Below are positions 28,969 to 38,404 of a DNA stretch of 64,000 nucleotides, piece by piece. The stretch is from the NCBI RefSeq assembly GCF_004346095.1, contig NZ_SLZV01000013.1, positions 1 through 64,000 on the forward strand. The letters are read 5' to 3'. The translations under genes were made by a program, and so were the position numbers. Origin of the DNA: Faecalimonas umbilicata (GTDB lineage: Bacteria; Bacillota; Clostridia; Lachnospirales; Lachnospiraceae). The notes under the pieces were generated by a model. The model was not told the origin of the DNA and did no database searches. It worked only from the letters and a program-made list of their open reading frames with translations. Positions within the stretch are counted from its first letter, which is position 1; every line of letters starts with the position of its first letter.

Positions 28969-28979
28969 ATCGTTATTAA

Positions 28980-29195
28980 CTATTCAAAATCAATTAATTC
29001 TCTAATGTCTGTTACTTCCAAAGCTTCTGCAATTTTAGAAAGATGCTCAAAATTAATCACGGTACGGGTACCTCTCACAATATCGCTAATTGTAGATTCT
29101 CTGATACCAGACATTTCTGCCAATTTCTTCTGACTCAATTCTCTTTTATCTAATGCTTCTTTCACTTTCAATTTTACGACATATTTCTTTTTCAT
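28980..29195 (-). CDS. XRE-family transcriptional regulator (71 aa)
   Basis: The 71-residue protein is almost entirely a Cro/CI helix-turn-helix (ELSQKKLAEMSGIRESTISD, IVRGTRTVINFEHLSKIAEA). Its ATG follows the AIPR stop by one base, so both are translated from one mRNA. As the last gene of the operon it is the obvious repressor for the dyad operator at 30457-30484. It is the likely autoregulator or antidote of the AIPR protein. Confidence 0.85.
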   Translation of the reverse strand: MKKKYVVKLKVKEALDKRELSQKKLAEMSGIRESTISDIVRGTRTVINFEHLSKIAEALEVTDIRELIDFE

Positions 29196-29196
29196 T

Positions 29197-30363
29197 TTAG
29201 TTCATTCCCTGCTGGAGTAATACTGTCATATATGCAAGATTCCAGATATTAGAATCTTTGCCTACCGCATTTGGATTATCACCAATAGCTGATGCAAAAT
29301 TCATAATTTGACTGACCATGCTTGTCTTGCATCTATCCCAAACTGAGATAGGATTCACTCCGTTCTTCCATTCATATTTGTCGGTCTCTGGATTCAATGT
29401 TACCAAAGATCTAAATGCTGCAACTGCTGGATAAATAAGACCATCTGGAATTTTATAGTAAATCTCACGAAGCCCAAACTTAGATGTACCGATAATATTT
29501 CCATCTTTGTACCCAGAATATTTCTTACGTCCGTATCTTCCACCTGTTTCATTGAAAGCTGTTGCAAACTCAGTTTCAACCGCGTCATACAAATCAAAAA
29601 TGTCAGGCATAATGTTCACATATCTGCGGTAAGATTCTGGATTCTCTAGATATAACTCTAGCATCTTCGCTTTTGAAGAGTATGCTTTAATTGGATGATT
29701 CATTGCATCGAACTTATCAATATTAAACATGTTGATAATAGAAACCACTTCACGCGCATCAATCATCTTTAATCTCTTATTTGTCTCATCATCAAATACC
29801 TGCTGATTCTGCTTAAAAGCAATTCTTGTGAAGAATGGCATTCCTTCCAATCCTTCTTTGATAGGGTCAAACTTTTGCTGAAGCTCGGCCATAGATTTTT
29901 CATCTACCTGTACAGATGTGTTACGAGCTTCTGCCAACTTTTCAATGATATCTTCCACACCGGTCATTACTTCAAACTGTACATACTGGTCAAGACCAGC
30001 GTTACGATGATCACATACAATCTTATAAGTATGCCCACCATCGATGTTCCCATGAAGCATATCATCGGTGAAGTTGATTGTAACTTCTTTTGTCTTATTA
30101 TTGTATGTACAACTCTTTGCAGAAAGAACAATACCTCTATTCTTCAGATGGAAAAATCCATCATTGCTTTCGAGTGATTCTTTGATTGCCTGTGCAACAC
30201 CAGATGTAAGTTTCTGATCACGAGGGTTTGTTGCCATTGGAATTCCTTCTGGGACATCACAAATCTTTACATAAAATACATACTTCTTTGTGAAATCACT
30301 GAATGGATCGTCAAGTTTGCGAAATGAGTTCTCTTTTACATACATTGTTTTTCTGATAGACAT
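29197..30363 (-). CDS. AIPR-family (abortive infection phage resistance) protein
   Basis: The 388-residue protein has the AIPR/DGQHR-like core NRGIVLSAKS near residues 76-85, then HGNIDGGHTYKIV near 104-116. ARNTSVQVDEKSMAELQ follows near 143-160. AIPR proteins are linked to phage resistance by abortive infection; the biochemical activity is poorly known. GGAGG lies before the ATG. A strong promoter with an overlapping dyad precedes it, and the XRE gene follows. Defence function is inferred from family and context. Confidence 0.8.
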   Translation of the reverse strand: MSIRKTMYVKENSFRKLDDPFSDFTKKYVFYVKICDVPEGIPMATNPRDQKLTSGVAQAIKESLESNDGFFHLKNRGIVLSAKSCTYNNKTKEVTINFTDDMLHGNIDGGHTYKIVCDHRNAGLDQYVQFEVMTGVEDIIEKLAEARNTSVQVDEKSMAELQQKFDPIKEGLEGMPFFTRIAFKQNQQVFDDETNKRLKMIDAREVVSIINMFNIDKFDAMNHPIKAYSSKAKMLELYLENPESYRRYVNIMPDIFDLYDAVETEFATAFNETGGRYGRKKYSGYKDGNIIGTSKFGLREIYYKIPDGLIYPAVAAFRSLVTLNPETDKYEWKNGVNPISVWDRCKTSMVSQIMNFASAIGDNPNAVGKDSNIWNLAYMTVLLQQGMN

Positions 30364-30397
30364 ATTGAAGTCCTCCTTATAAAGAATATTAGATCGA

Positions 30398-30427
30398 CTG
30401 TCCTACCCGGCGCCAGAGCACCGACAG
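30398..30427 (-). other. Hairpin in the 5' leader of the AIPR mRNA
   Basis: In the RNA, CTGTC/GACAG encloses CGGTGC-TCTG-GCGCCG (one G-U pair), just upstream of the AIPR ribosome site. It is GC-rich in an AT-rich leader and could tune translation or mRNA stability. Confidence 0.45.
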
Positions 30428-30456
30428 GCTGTACATTGGATATACAATTTTCTTTT

Positions 30457-30498
30457 ATATCGCTATTTCATAATAGCGCAATATCGTTATTTTGTCAA
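30457..30498 (-). promoter_or_regulatory. Promoter and operator of the AIPR-XRE operon
   Basis: TTGACA (30493-30498), 17 bp, TATTAT (30470-30475). A near-perfect dyad built from AATAGCGATAT and GATATTGCGCTATT (30457-30484) covers the -10 box, as expected for repression by the XRE protein. Confidence 0.8.
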
Positions 30499-30585
30499 TG
30501 TCTTTTCTATAAAAAATCAAATTCCTAATCACGACTTTCTGATCTGTGATACTTGATGTTATTATACATTGACGCTATGCAGCTG

Positions 30586-30802
30586 TTACACTTCAATTAT
30601 CTCAGTGTCAGAGTAATTCTTCAAAGCTATTGTTGTTTTTCTGATATGATCATTAACTATAGGAGGCTCAACACAAACATTAAACATCAAGTTTCCATAT
30701 TCATTCTTTTTTAAAAAGATAAATATAGTTTGCACATATGTGTTTGAAAATTTCTTTATTAAAACATCCTTTATCAATAGAACCATATTCTAAAGTTTTC
30801 AT
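30586..30802 (-). pseudogene. Hypothetical gene split by a frameshift
   Basis: An ATG at 30802 opens MKTLEYGSIDKGCFNKEIFK and ends early after YLFKKE. Slipping one base in an A6 run continues as NEYGNLMFNVCVEPPIVNDH and ends at 30586. Together it would be about 72 residues. I do not recognise it. The ribosome site is poor, so it may be a relic. Confidence 0.35.
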
Positions 30803-30805
30803 AAT

Positions 30806-30949
30806 TCAATCTTTTCTCTTTTCGTTATTTGTCAAATATTTATTCCATTTATCATCTGTAATGTGTAGTTCAATTTTTTCAAATGAGTCAAATTGGGGAA
30901 ATAACACATTAAAAAAATACCCAATAGTAAGCTGCTTACAAAGAATCAC
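30806..30949 (-). CDS. Possible 47-residue protein coupled to the ABC gene
   Basis: A GTG overlaps the stop of the upstream ATPase gene (ATGTGA) and opens a 47-residue frame (GYFFNVLFPQFDSFEKIELH, TDDKWNKYLTNNEKRKD). GGGGA lies about 9 nt before it. It may also be the 3' end of a truncated gene. Unrecognised. Confidence 0.3.
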   Translation of the reverse strand: MILCKQLTIGYFFNVLFPQFDSFEKIELHITDDKWNKYLTNNEKRKD

Positions 30950-31701
30950 ATGGACAATTTCCCCAAAAACTCCCTCATTCTTCCATGATCAGATGCAAAG
31001 ACTTCTTCCGGATTTCCTTCCACCGCGATGACACCATTCTCCATAAAAATGATCTTATCCGCTACCTTCCGTGCAAAATCCATTTCATGTGTCACGATCA
31101 CCATCGTCATATGCTCTGACGCCAGATCTTTGATTACTTTTAAGATCTCTCCGGTCAGCTCCGGATCCAATGCAGATGTAGGTTCATCAAAGAACAACAT
31201 CTTCGGTTTCATGGCCAGTGCTCGCGCAATCGACACTCTCTGCTGCTGCCCGCCGGAAAGCTGATAAGGATATGCCTCTGCTTTATCCGAAAGTCCCATC
31301 TTTGCCAATAGTTTTTTTGCCTCCTCGTAAACTTCTTCCCGGTTTCTCTTCTGTACATGAATTGGTGCATCTGCAATGTTTTTTATGACCGAAAAGTGCG
31401 GAAACAGATTAAAATTTTGGAATACCAGACCGAAACAGGACTGGATTTCTTTCAACTCCTGCTTCTTCGGAAAGGTTGGATTTCCATTCTCTATCCATAC
31501 TGCCTTCTTTCCCTGATATAGTATTTCCCCGTCATCGATAGTTTCCAGCATTGTTGCGCAGCGAAGCAACGTAGACTTCCCGGATCCAGATGGCCCTATG
31601 ATTGCCAAAACCTCCCCCTCCTCTACGGAGAGCGAAAGATCCTTAATTACCGTTGTACCTTCAAATTCTTTTTTGATCTGTTTCATTTCTAAAAGACTCA
31701 T
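30946..31701 (-). CDS. Polar amino acid ABC importer, ATP-binding protein
   Basis: This GlnQ/TcyN-type 251-residue ATPase has Walker A GPSGSGKST (near residue 34), Q-loop FQNFN, signature LSGGQQQR and Walker B MLFFDEPTSALDPE, plus the family end REFLGKLSM. AGGAGG precedes the ATG. It lies 12 bp behind the permease gene; the order binding protein, permease, ATPase is a complete importer. The substrate cannot be fixed from sequence; cystine, glutamine or another polar amino acid is plausible. Confidence 0.92.
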   Translation of the reverse strand: MSLLEMKQIKKEFEGTTVIKDLSLSVEEGEVLAIIGPSGSGKSTLLRCATMLETIDDGEILYQGKKAVWIENGNPTFPKKQELKEIQSCFGLVFQNFNLFPHFSVIKNIADAPIHVQKRNREEVYEEAKKLLAKMGLSDKAEAYPYQLSGGQQQRVSIARALAMKPKMLFFDEPTSALDPELTGEILKVIKDLASEHMTMVIVTHEMDFARKVADKIIFMENGVIAVEGNPEEVFASDHGRMREFLGKLSM

Positions 31702-31713
31702 TTTGAAAACCTC

Positions 31714-32361
31714 CTAACGATAATAGTTCAACTTTTTTTCAAACAATTCCATTCCCCATGCAACTGCATAATTAAAAATATAGTAAAATACACCAGCGAT
31801 AAAAAATGGAACAACCGTTGTCTGTGCTGCTGCAATCTGTTTTGCTACCGCAAACATTTCAATGTAAGATAATGAATATACCAGAGATGTATCTTTTACC
31901 AGTGTGATTACTTCATTTGTCACAGATGGGAGCACATTTTTTACCATCTGTGGCAGTACGATTCTCAAAAACGTCTGCTGTCTGGAATATCCAAGGAGTG
32001 CAGCAGCTTCATACTGCCCTTTTGGAATAGACTCTATGCCAGAACGATAGATTTCCGCAAAATAGGCTGCATAATTCAAAGAACATCCAAGAAGAATTGC
32101 TGTCAGCTTGTATCCTCCAATATTCATCTGCCACAAGTAATATGGTGCAAAATACCATACTAGAAGTTGCAGCATCAAGGGTGTTCCCCGCATCACCGAG
32201 ATATAAATTTTCACAATCCAGCTGATTAGTTTGATTCTACTGACTCTTCCAAAATAGACCAACAGTCCTAAAGGCAGCGAAAAAATCAGTGTCATGACAA
32301 AAATCAGACAAGTCTGTCCAAACCCTGCTGTCATTTGCCTCAACATTACCCCAAAACTCAT
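31714..32361 (-). CDS. Polar amino acid ABC importer, permease
   Basis: The 215-residue His/Glu/Gln/Arg-type permease has about five membrane segments and the EAA cytoplasmic loop (EAAALLGYSRQQTFLRIVLP) that docks the ATPase. AGGAGG lies before the ATG. A single permease implies a homodimeric channel. It forms an operon with its neighbours. Confidence 0.92.
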   Translation of the reverse strand: MSFGVMLRQMTAGFGQTCLIFVMTLIFSLPLGLLVYFGRVSRIKLISWIVKIYISVMRGTPLMLQLLVWYFAPYYLWQMNIGGYKLTAILLGCSLNYAAYFAEIYRSGIESIPKGQYEAAALLGYSRQQTFLRIVLPQMVKNVLPSVTNEVITLVKDTSLVYSLSYIEMFAVAKQIAAAQTTVVPFFIAGVFYYIFNYAVAWGMELFEKKLNYYR

Positions 32362-32419
32362 GTTTCTTCCTCCTATCAGAATCTCCTTGAAAAGAAGTCC
32401 TCTTTCAAAGGGATCTTTT

Positions 32420-33250
32420 TTATTTTAGAGTTACCATATCGGCAATCTCATATTTTTCCGCGAGCTTTGCAATCGTTCCGTCTTCTGTCAATTTTTTCAG
32501 GTCGGCATTGACTACATCGCATAATTCCTGATTTCCTTTTTTAAATCCAATTGCATACTGCTCTGTATTCAAAGTTTCTTCCAAAATCTGGTATCCTTCT
32601 CCTCTGGTTTTGATCTGATAATTAGCAACTCCTACATCTATTGCAAGAGCATCGAGCGCACCTGCCTGAAGTTCTGTAAAGGCCGTATTATAATCCGCAA
32701 ACTCATTCAAAGCGCTAAAGGTATCTGCCAGTGCCTTCTGGCCACCTTCTTCTTCACTCTGTAAAAGATCCAGTGCAGCACTTGCTGCCTGCACGCCAAC
32801 GCTCTTTCCCTGCAAATCTTCCAAAGTTTTCATGTCGGATTTCTCTGCCACAACGATTACTTGACTGTTATCTACATACGGAGTAGAAAATGTATACTCC
32901 TCTTCTCTTCCATTCATAGTAAATCCATTCCAAATACAATCAATTGCGCCGGAATTTAATTCCATATCTTTCGAATCCCAGTTGATCGGTTTTTTCACCA
33001 GCTCCCAACCTTCCAGTTCACAGACTGCTTCTGCCAGTTCCAAATCAAATCCTGTATATTCTCCATTTTCATCCATATATCCATATGGTGGATATTCTGC
33101 ATCAAATCCTACTGTAAATGTCTTCTTATCCTCCACACTCTCAGATTGCTTGCCATCCTTTTTGGAAATATTTTCTTTATCTCCACATCCCCCGAGCACC
33201 ATTGTTGCAATTGTCATTCCCATCAAAAATATTGCTAAATTCCTTTTCAT
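32420..33250 (-). CDS. Amino acid ABC importer, substrate-binding lipoprotein
   Basis: This 276-residue periplasmic-binding-type (SBP_bac_3) protein has a signal peptide with lipobox VLGGC, so it is anchored outside the membrane after Lgt acts. A conserved FTVGFDAEYPPYGYMDENG region follows, and NWDSKDMELNSGAIDCIWNG then FTMNGREEEY are typical of cystine/glutamine-type binders. The ATG at 33250 is preferred because GGAG lies 10 nt upstream, while the ATG at 33259 is too close to it. First gene of the importer operon. Confidence 0.9.
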   Translation of the reverse strand: MKRNLAIFLMGMTIATMVLGGCGDKENISKKDGKQSESVEDKKTFTVGFDAEYPPYGYMDENGEYTGFDLELAEAVCELEGWELVKKPINWDSKDMELNSGAIDCIWNGFTMNGREEEYTFSTPYVDNSQVIVVAEKSDMKTLEDLQGKSVGVQAASAALDLLQSEEEGGQKALADTFSALNEFADYNTAFTELQAGALDALAIDVGVANYQIKTRGEGYQILEETLNTEQYAIGFKKGNQELCDVVNADLKKLTEDGTIAKLAEKYEIADMVTLK

Positions 33251-33325
33251 GCTTTTCATTCTCCTTTCTCTTGCGTTATCGCGTTAGTAATTGACCACTT
33301 TACTATATTAAATTAATTGCTTTTT

Positions 33326-33354
33326 ATAGTATCACACCTTCCCCTTATTGTCAA
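33326..33354 (-). promoter_or_regulatory. Promoter of the amino acid importer operon
   Basis: TTGACA (33349-33354) and TACTAT (33326-33331) are separated by 17 bp on the minus strand, about 75 bp before the binding-protein start. Confidence 0.75.
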
Positions 33355-33384
33355 TGCTTGATCAAATTCTTACCTTATTTTCTG

Positions 33385-33778
33385 TAGAGTAGGCGGATGC
33401 AATTTTCATTCACCCCGATAGGATATACACGCCATTTACCAGTTCTGTCTTAATGTTCCATTGCTTCAATATCTTCAATTCTGATACCATCTACCCTACT
33501 GAAACTTCTAGCTATCACATTTCTTGGTTATTAGATATAGTTTGTTTTGAAATTGTCGAATTTTTTCTTTGGAGTTATTAGCCTTCATGACATTCTCGTA
33601 CTCTTACCCTCTCTACAAACTTGAATGAATCAGAGAACCTCTTTATCACAGTTACCTTATCCACTCGCTTAGCACCCTGCATTACTGTAACACACTGAGT
33701 TTAGCTGCACGGCTCACTGATGATTACTGCGGCCGGACTTGCACCGACAAGTATAGTCCAGCTTCGCCGGACACGCAC
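33385..33778 (-). ncRNA. Possible ORF-less group II intron or other structured RNA
   Basis: The minus strand begins GTGCG near 33778, contains GGTGCAAGTCCGGC and ends with ATCCGCCTACTCTAC near 33385. These look like the 5' start, an early domain I segment and the 3' end of a group II intron, but no reverse transcriptase or clear domain V lies between. The 394-nt stretch has no gene. An internally deleted intron is my best guess. Confidence 0.35.
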
Positions 33779-33785
33779 CATAATA

Positions 33786-33827
33786 AAAGGTCTCCTATGA
33801 TTTAATAATTCATCATAGAAGACCTTT
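33786..33827 (-). terminator. Terminator after the MazG-like gene
   Basis: A 16-bp stem with one mismatch (33786-33801 with 33812-33827) and A/T tracts on both sides lies 65 bp past the MazG-like stop; it could act in both directions. Confidence 0.75.
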
Positions 33828-33892
33828 ATATTGTTTAATTTACATAGATTTCTTCACAGGCTCATTAGAATTTTGCTCTATCCTAATTTCTT

Positions 33893-34228
33893 TTACAATT
33901 CATTATATTTCTTGGAATTATTTTTCGCCTTATTTATCGGATATTTTTTATTATTTTTCTTAAGTTTTTCTTGTATAATCTCGTTTATATCTAATTCACA
34001 TACATCTGCCATAAGAACACAATAAATCAACACGTCCGCCAATTCCTCTCTGATTTTATCCTGCTTCTCTTTGCATTCTATATCCATGCCACTCCATTGA
34101 AACACCTCTAACAATTCAGCCGCCTCCAAACTGATAGAAACTGCCAAATCTTTTGGATTATGAAATTGTTTCCAATTCCTATCATCTCTAAATTTTAACA
34201 CTTGATTTATCGTTTCTCGTATCATCAT
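33893..34228 (-). CDS. MazG-like nucleotide pyrophosphohydrolase
   Basis: The 111-residue protein has the all-alpha NTP-pyrophosphatase motifs: HNPKDLAVSISLEAAELLE then VFQW (the ExxE pair near residues 39-42) and REELADVLIYCVLMAD (the ExxxD pair near 62-77), which bind Mg and nucleotide. Such enzymes hydrolyse (d)NTPs to monophosphates. AGGAGAGG precedes ATG 34228. It lies 66 bp after the GIY-YIG/DUF2075 gene in the same direction, so both probably form a two-gene unit. Nucleotide depletion in defence is an inference. Confidence 0.85.
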   Translation of the reverse strand: MMIRETINQVLKFRDDRNWKQFHNPKDLAVSISLEAAELLEVFQWSGMDIECKEKQDKIREELADVLIYCVLMADVCELDINEIIQEKLKKNNKKYPINKAKNNSKKYNEL

Positions 34229-34294
34229 TTCAACCTCTCCTACCTTAAATATCCTTTTCATTTCAATAATCTCATATTCTTACTTAAATGCTGC

Positions 34295-36075
34295 CTATTC
34301 TAGAGACGGCAAGTTTTCTTTAATTTCCAGTGTTTCCTCCATATACTTTCGAAAAGCATCATTCTTCCAAAATCCTACACGAATTCCGTCAATTCCCCTC
34401 GTCAATAGCACATAGTATATATTCAAAACAAATAATGTAAATTCAAGCTTATTTTCTTCTTTCTTCATCTCCTCAACTGTAAAAGTTCCATTTGTATTAA
34501 AAAAATTGTTTGAATCTGCAAATAACTGACCTTTTGAATTCACTTGTAAATCCTTTCCAATTAGTACGCCGACTTTATTTAAATCAATTCCTTGTACAGC
34601 AAAAACTGATCCAATCTGTTCTTCCGCATCCTCTTCTTTGCTATTAATCCAATTTTCTTGTGTCGAATTCCACCTACGCTTCATATTCCCTTCTTGCCAA
34701 TGGATAATAGATGGATTTTTCCCTTCACTTTGTTTCCATGCTTCTACCAACCCGGCTAATATTCGATTAATGTGTTCCGGATTAAAATTTTTATCTCTTT
34801 CTATCCATTCCGTTAAATTATGTAATGGATTTTCTGTTACATAGCCAAAATATGCATCTATATCGTTATCTCGAAATACATCTCTGTTAAAATGAGGATC
34901 ATAATTTGTAAGTGTGGAATCCAGCAAGTCGGTGTCCTTATACAAAAGATACTTAATTCCATTAATATAATCATCTGAAGTATAACTTTTCCCTTTTGGT
35001 GTCTGGATTCTAAACTGAGTCGACAAAAACTTCTTTTCATATTTCTTTGTCAGATTTTGAAACATATTCCGAGTGATATTTGCAGGCCTGATTCCCTGCA
35101 AAACATCATACATAAGTACAATTTGTTTCCCAAGATGTTGGAGAATCTCCAAATGAGATTGGCAATTTTCAAATTCCGATATTTTATATACTGCATTGAA
35201 TGAAGGATGCTGCTTCCCATACCGTCTAGACATTTTATGCGATTCATCTACAATAATCACATCATAGTTTTCTCTCGTGGTAATTAATTTTGTTGAGGTC
35301 AAAATAGATAATCGTCCATTATCCATTCCATAAGTTTTAAAAATGTCTACACCTGTTTTCTCCCAGTTCGGCTGTACTCCACTCCTATTTTAGCACTCTT
35401 TCTCTCTATAAGCATACTTGCAACTAGGTGTGTAAGTAAAACTGTTTTTCCAGTTCCAGCATCTCCATTAATCACATAATTTTTTTGAGGATTATGTACG
35501 ATTTCATCAATTAATTTTGCTTGTTCATCTGTCAGCACTTTTACCGGACTATATTTTACCAATTCTTTTGTTCTAAGTTCATCAATAGTTTTATTTTCAA
35601 CCCACCCTTTTTCATAAAAAATATTTTCCCATAACGGCAGAATAATTTCCGAAGAAACCTTTTCACGCCCAATATAGTCATTCACATTGTTTCCCCTAGT
35701 TCGATTGAGCACCACATCACTATGATTAAAATCAACCATCGTTTTTAGCTTATGTTGCTTGTCTGCAGAAAAATATGTAATTAGCTTACTCTCTACATCG
35801 TCCAATACAGAACGGTTAAACTCCCTTGAAAAGCCAACTATTACTTCGTCAAAATCCGCATTCAAAAACTTTTCTTCTACTCCAGAATAATGCTGTTTAT
35901 GACGTTTTTCAAAATTTTTTGTTTGCCCTACATATATTTTCTGAGATTTCGTTCCTCTATAAACATAAATTGCATTTTGATTTCTTAATGCATTCTTTTC
36001 TGCCTCACTTTTCTGCTCAAAATCTATTAGTTGCCCATCTCGTATCTTTAATTCAATTACATTGTATTTAGACAT
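34295..36075 (-). pseudogene. GIY-YIG nuclease-DUF2075 helicase, frameshifted
   Basis: The first frame (from ATG 36075, GGGGGAAG upstream) has a GIY-YIG-like domain (AIYVYRGTKSQKIYVGQT near residues 35-52) and a helicase Walker A (INGDAGTGKTVLL). It stops soon after KIGVEYSRTG. A one-base deletion between about 35372 and 35388 is needed to continue as VQPNWEKTGVDIFKTYG. The second frame then carries Walker B VIIVDESHKMS and the late motif LLTRGIDGIRV. Restored length is about 592 residues. DUF2075 proteins are DNA/RNA helicase-like ATPases often found in defence islands. Confidence 0.82.
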
Positions 36076-36401
36076 ATTTCATCTTCCCCCTTTATCAATG
36101 CTTATCAATTTTTCATTTTCCAACACTAAATGCTGCCAAATCTCACGCTTTTTAAGGATCCAATGGACTAGTTCACAAAACATTCTGCCACATATTCCCT
36201 TGCTTCCTTCTTTATATTATAAATTACCCCTCATCTTTCCTCAATCCCTATTTTCCATGCGATAACTTATGATAAATTTGGGGAAGATACACTATTTTAC
36301 AAGCATGACCAACCGTCCAACGCAACATCATAAACTTAAGGAAATCTGCTTTGTGATAGGCAGGTTCTTTTATTTATGATAAAATTTAGACAGGGGTGTA
36401 T

Positions 36402-37722
36402 ATGAGAGGTACCTATATTGAAAGAATCCAAAAACTGTCTGAAAAACTATCAGATTCTATTTTGGCAGATTGTGCAAGAAAAATAAACAGCAATACTTTT
36501 TCAAGAAATAGAAAGATGCCTTTAAAAGATATCCTACTGTGCTGCCTTTCTAAAAAAGGGCTTACTACTACGCTGGAATTGAGAAACTATTTTATACAAA
36601 AGGATGTTCCTTCCATGAAAATGTCGAAACAAGGATATTTACAACAGCGAAAACGTCTTAATCCTGAAGTTTTTTCTTATCTGGATGATGAATATATGGC
36701 TGATTTCTATCATTCTTCCGAGCCAAGGCTCTGGAATGGATATCTGTTACTGGCAATTGATGGAAGTAAAGCAGAAGTGCCGAATTCAACAGAGAACCGA
36801 GAGCGCTTTGGAAAAAGTAATAATCACCACTCAGAACTTGGGCAGGTACGGACACTTGTAAGTGGCATGTATGACATTTTGAATCAGTTTTATCTGGATA
36901 TTGAAATTTCAAATATTTCTACCAGTGAAACGGAGCTTGCCAAGAAAAATCTAACTCATTTAATGCATATGGATATCAAACAGCCCGTGTTAGCTATTTT
37001 TGACAGGGGATATCCATCTGTCGAATTTATTGATTTTCTAGAAACGAAAAAAATCAATTACTTATTTCGCCTTTCTTCCAATGATTATAAATTTGAGCGT
37101 AGAAATATGAAATCAACTGATGAGACGGTTGTTTTACAGCATATCTATCAGAGATTAGATAAAATAAGAAAAAAGCATCCAGAGCGATTCGAACGTATGA
37201 AAGAAAAAGAAAGTACGAATACGAGGACCATGACTTCTACGCTTCCTTCTGGAAATGAATTGGCACTTATGACGAATCTCCCCTTTGAATTTTCACAGAA
37301 ACAACTGGAGGATTTGTATTATCAAAGATGGGAAATAGAGAAGAAATGTCATACACTTAAAAATAAAATGAAGTTTGAAAGTGTAACAGGAAAATCAACT
37401 ATCTATGTAGATCAGGATTTTCATGCACAAGTGTTGGTATATAATATGCTGCAGGATATACGAAAAAACAGATGAGGAGGTATTTGTAAAAGGTCGTGAA
37501 AAGGGCAGTAAATATCCTATGCACACAAACGAAAATATTGCTATAGGACTATTTAAAGAACAGATGATAAAACTAATTCTTGAAAAAAATGCTGTAATAA
37601 GAGGGCACTTGCTTTTTAAACTGCAAGCAGAAATGAAAAATATATTTTACCTAAAAGAAATCTGCCTAGAAAAGAACCGAAAAAGAATCTTTCAAATAAA
37701 TACAAAAACAATCAAAAAATAG
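36402..37722 (+). pseudogene. IS4-family transposase, frameshifted
   Basis: The DDE transposase has LLAIDGSKAEVPNS, AIFDRGYPS and the YREK signature YYQRWEIEKKCHTLKNK. The first frame ends at 37475. Slipping in an A6 run (37459-37464) continues as TDEEVFVKGREKGSKYPMHT to the natural end at 37722. So the enzyme lost about its last 80 residues by a one-base change. The ATG at 36402 follows AGGGGTG; the GTG 6 bp earlier is less likely. Confidence 0.8.
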
Positions 37723-37728
37723 TTTTTT

Positions 37729-37772
37729 AAAAAGTCCATACAATTCCATGGGGGTAAGTATGGACTTTTTTG
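37729..37772 (+). terminator. Terminator of the IS4 transposase gene
   Basis: AAAAAGTCCATAC / GTATGGACTTTTT is a perfect 13-bp stem followed by T; it lies inside the IS right end. Confidence 0.85.
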
Positions 37773-37897
37773 CCTTAAATATAATTTTTATATCCGAAAA
37801 AGCAACAGATATAGGGATAATTTCCCCTTAAGTTTATGATGTTGCGCATAGCGGGAATATAAAAGGCAAAGTTTAAGATGGCATTTGGGGAAGCTCC

Positions 37898-37920
37898 TCC
37901 CCCCCCCCAAAAAAATTTTT
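37898..37920. repeat. Poly-C/poly-A/poly-T tract
   Basis: A run of about 11 C is followed by 7 A and 5 T just outside the IS4 right end. The 37.85-38.28 kb stretch around it has no gene that I can support. Confidence 0.7.
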
Positions 37921-38284
37921 CCCAAATCTACTGATAAAATACGTTATTTTATGATAATTTATGAATTTCTCTCAAACCTAAAAAACCCTTGAAAATGCCC
38001 ATTTTCTGAGCTTTTCAAGGGTTTCAAAATTCACGTTATCTAGGAAATTAGTTTCCCATCTGTTTTGCAACTTCTGAATTACATTCCAGCCTGATCTGTG
38101 ACATTTCACCCTCATATCTTGTTAAATATGTAGTAAATACAGTAATTTTCACTTCTCGTCACTACTCATTTGTTCCAATTCCCCCAACTATATATCTGGG
38201 GACACCAAAACCAGTTTTCTTCCACTTTTCTCACCCTTCTTTTTCTGTTTTGGGGGATTAAACCGCTCCATTTGGGGGATTTTT

Positions 38285-38365
38285 CTCCCCTATCCTTTAA
38301 CAATGGCTCTTCGCTGTAATTCTTGCTTTTCCCGTATTGATTTTGGAATAAGTGTTATGAAAAAC
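38285..38365 (-). pseudogene. C-terminal tail of a second tyrosine integrase
   Basis: The minus strand translates to NTYSKINTGKARITAKSHC followed by a stop, which matches the last residues of the intact integrase (NDPYSEIDVGKVRITAKSHY) about 1.2 kb away in the same orientation. DNA identity is about 80 percent. The rest of the second integrase is missing. Confidence 0.75.
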
Positions 38366-38404
38366 AGTCTCATGGGGTTATGAGTACCTATTCCCTATGT
38401 TCTA

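Larger units (their letters stand above)
36321..37846. mobile_element. IS4-family insertion sequence with perfect 21-bp terminal repeats
   Basis: The ends at 36321-36341 and 37826-37846 are perfect 21-bp inverted repeats (begin CGCAACATCATAAACTTAAG). The 1526-bp element contains one transposase gene (frameshifted) and an internal terminator. No convincing target duplication is seen at the outer edges, so the exact terminus may differ by a few bases. The 246 bp between the GIY-YIG gene and the left end holds no gene. Confidence 0.85.
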
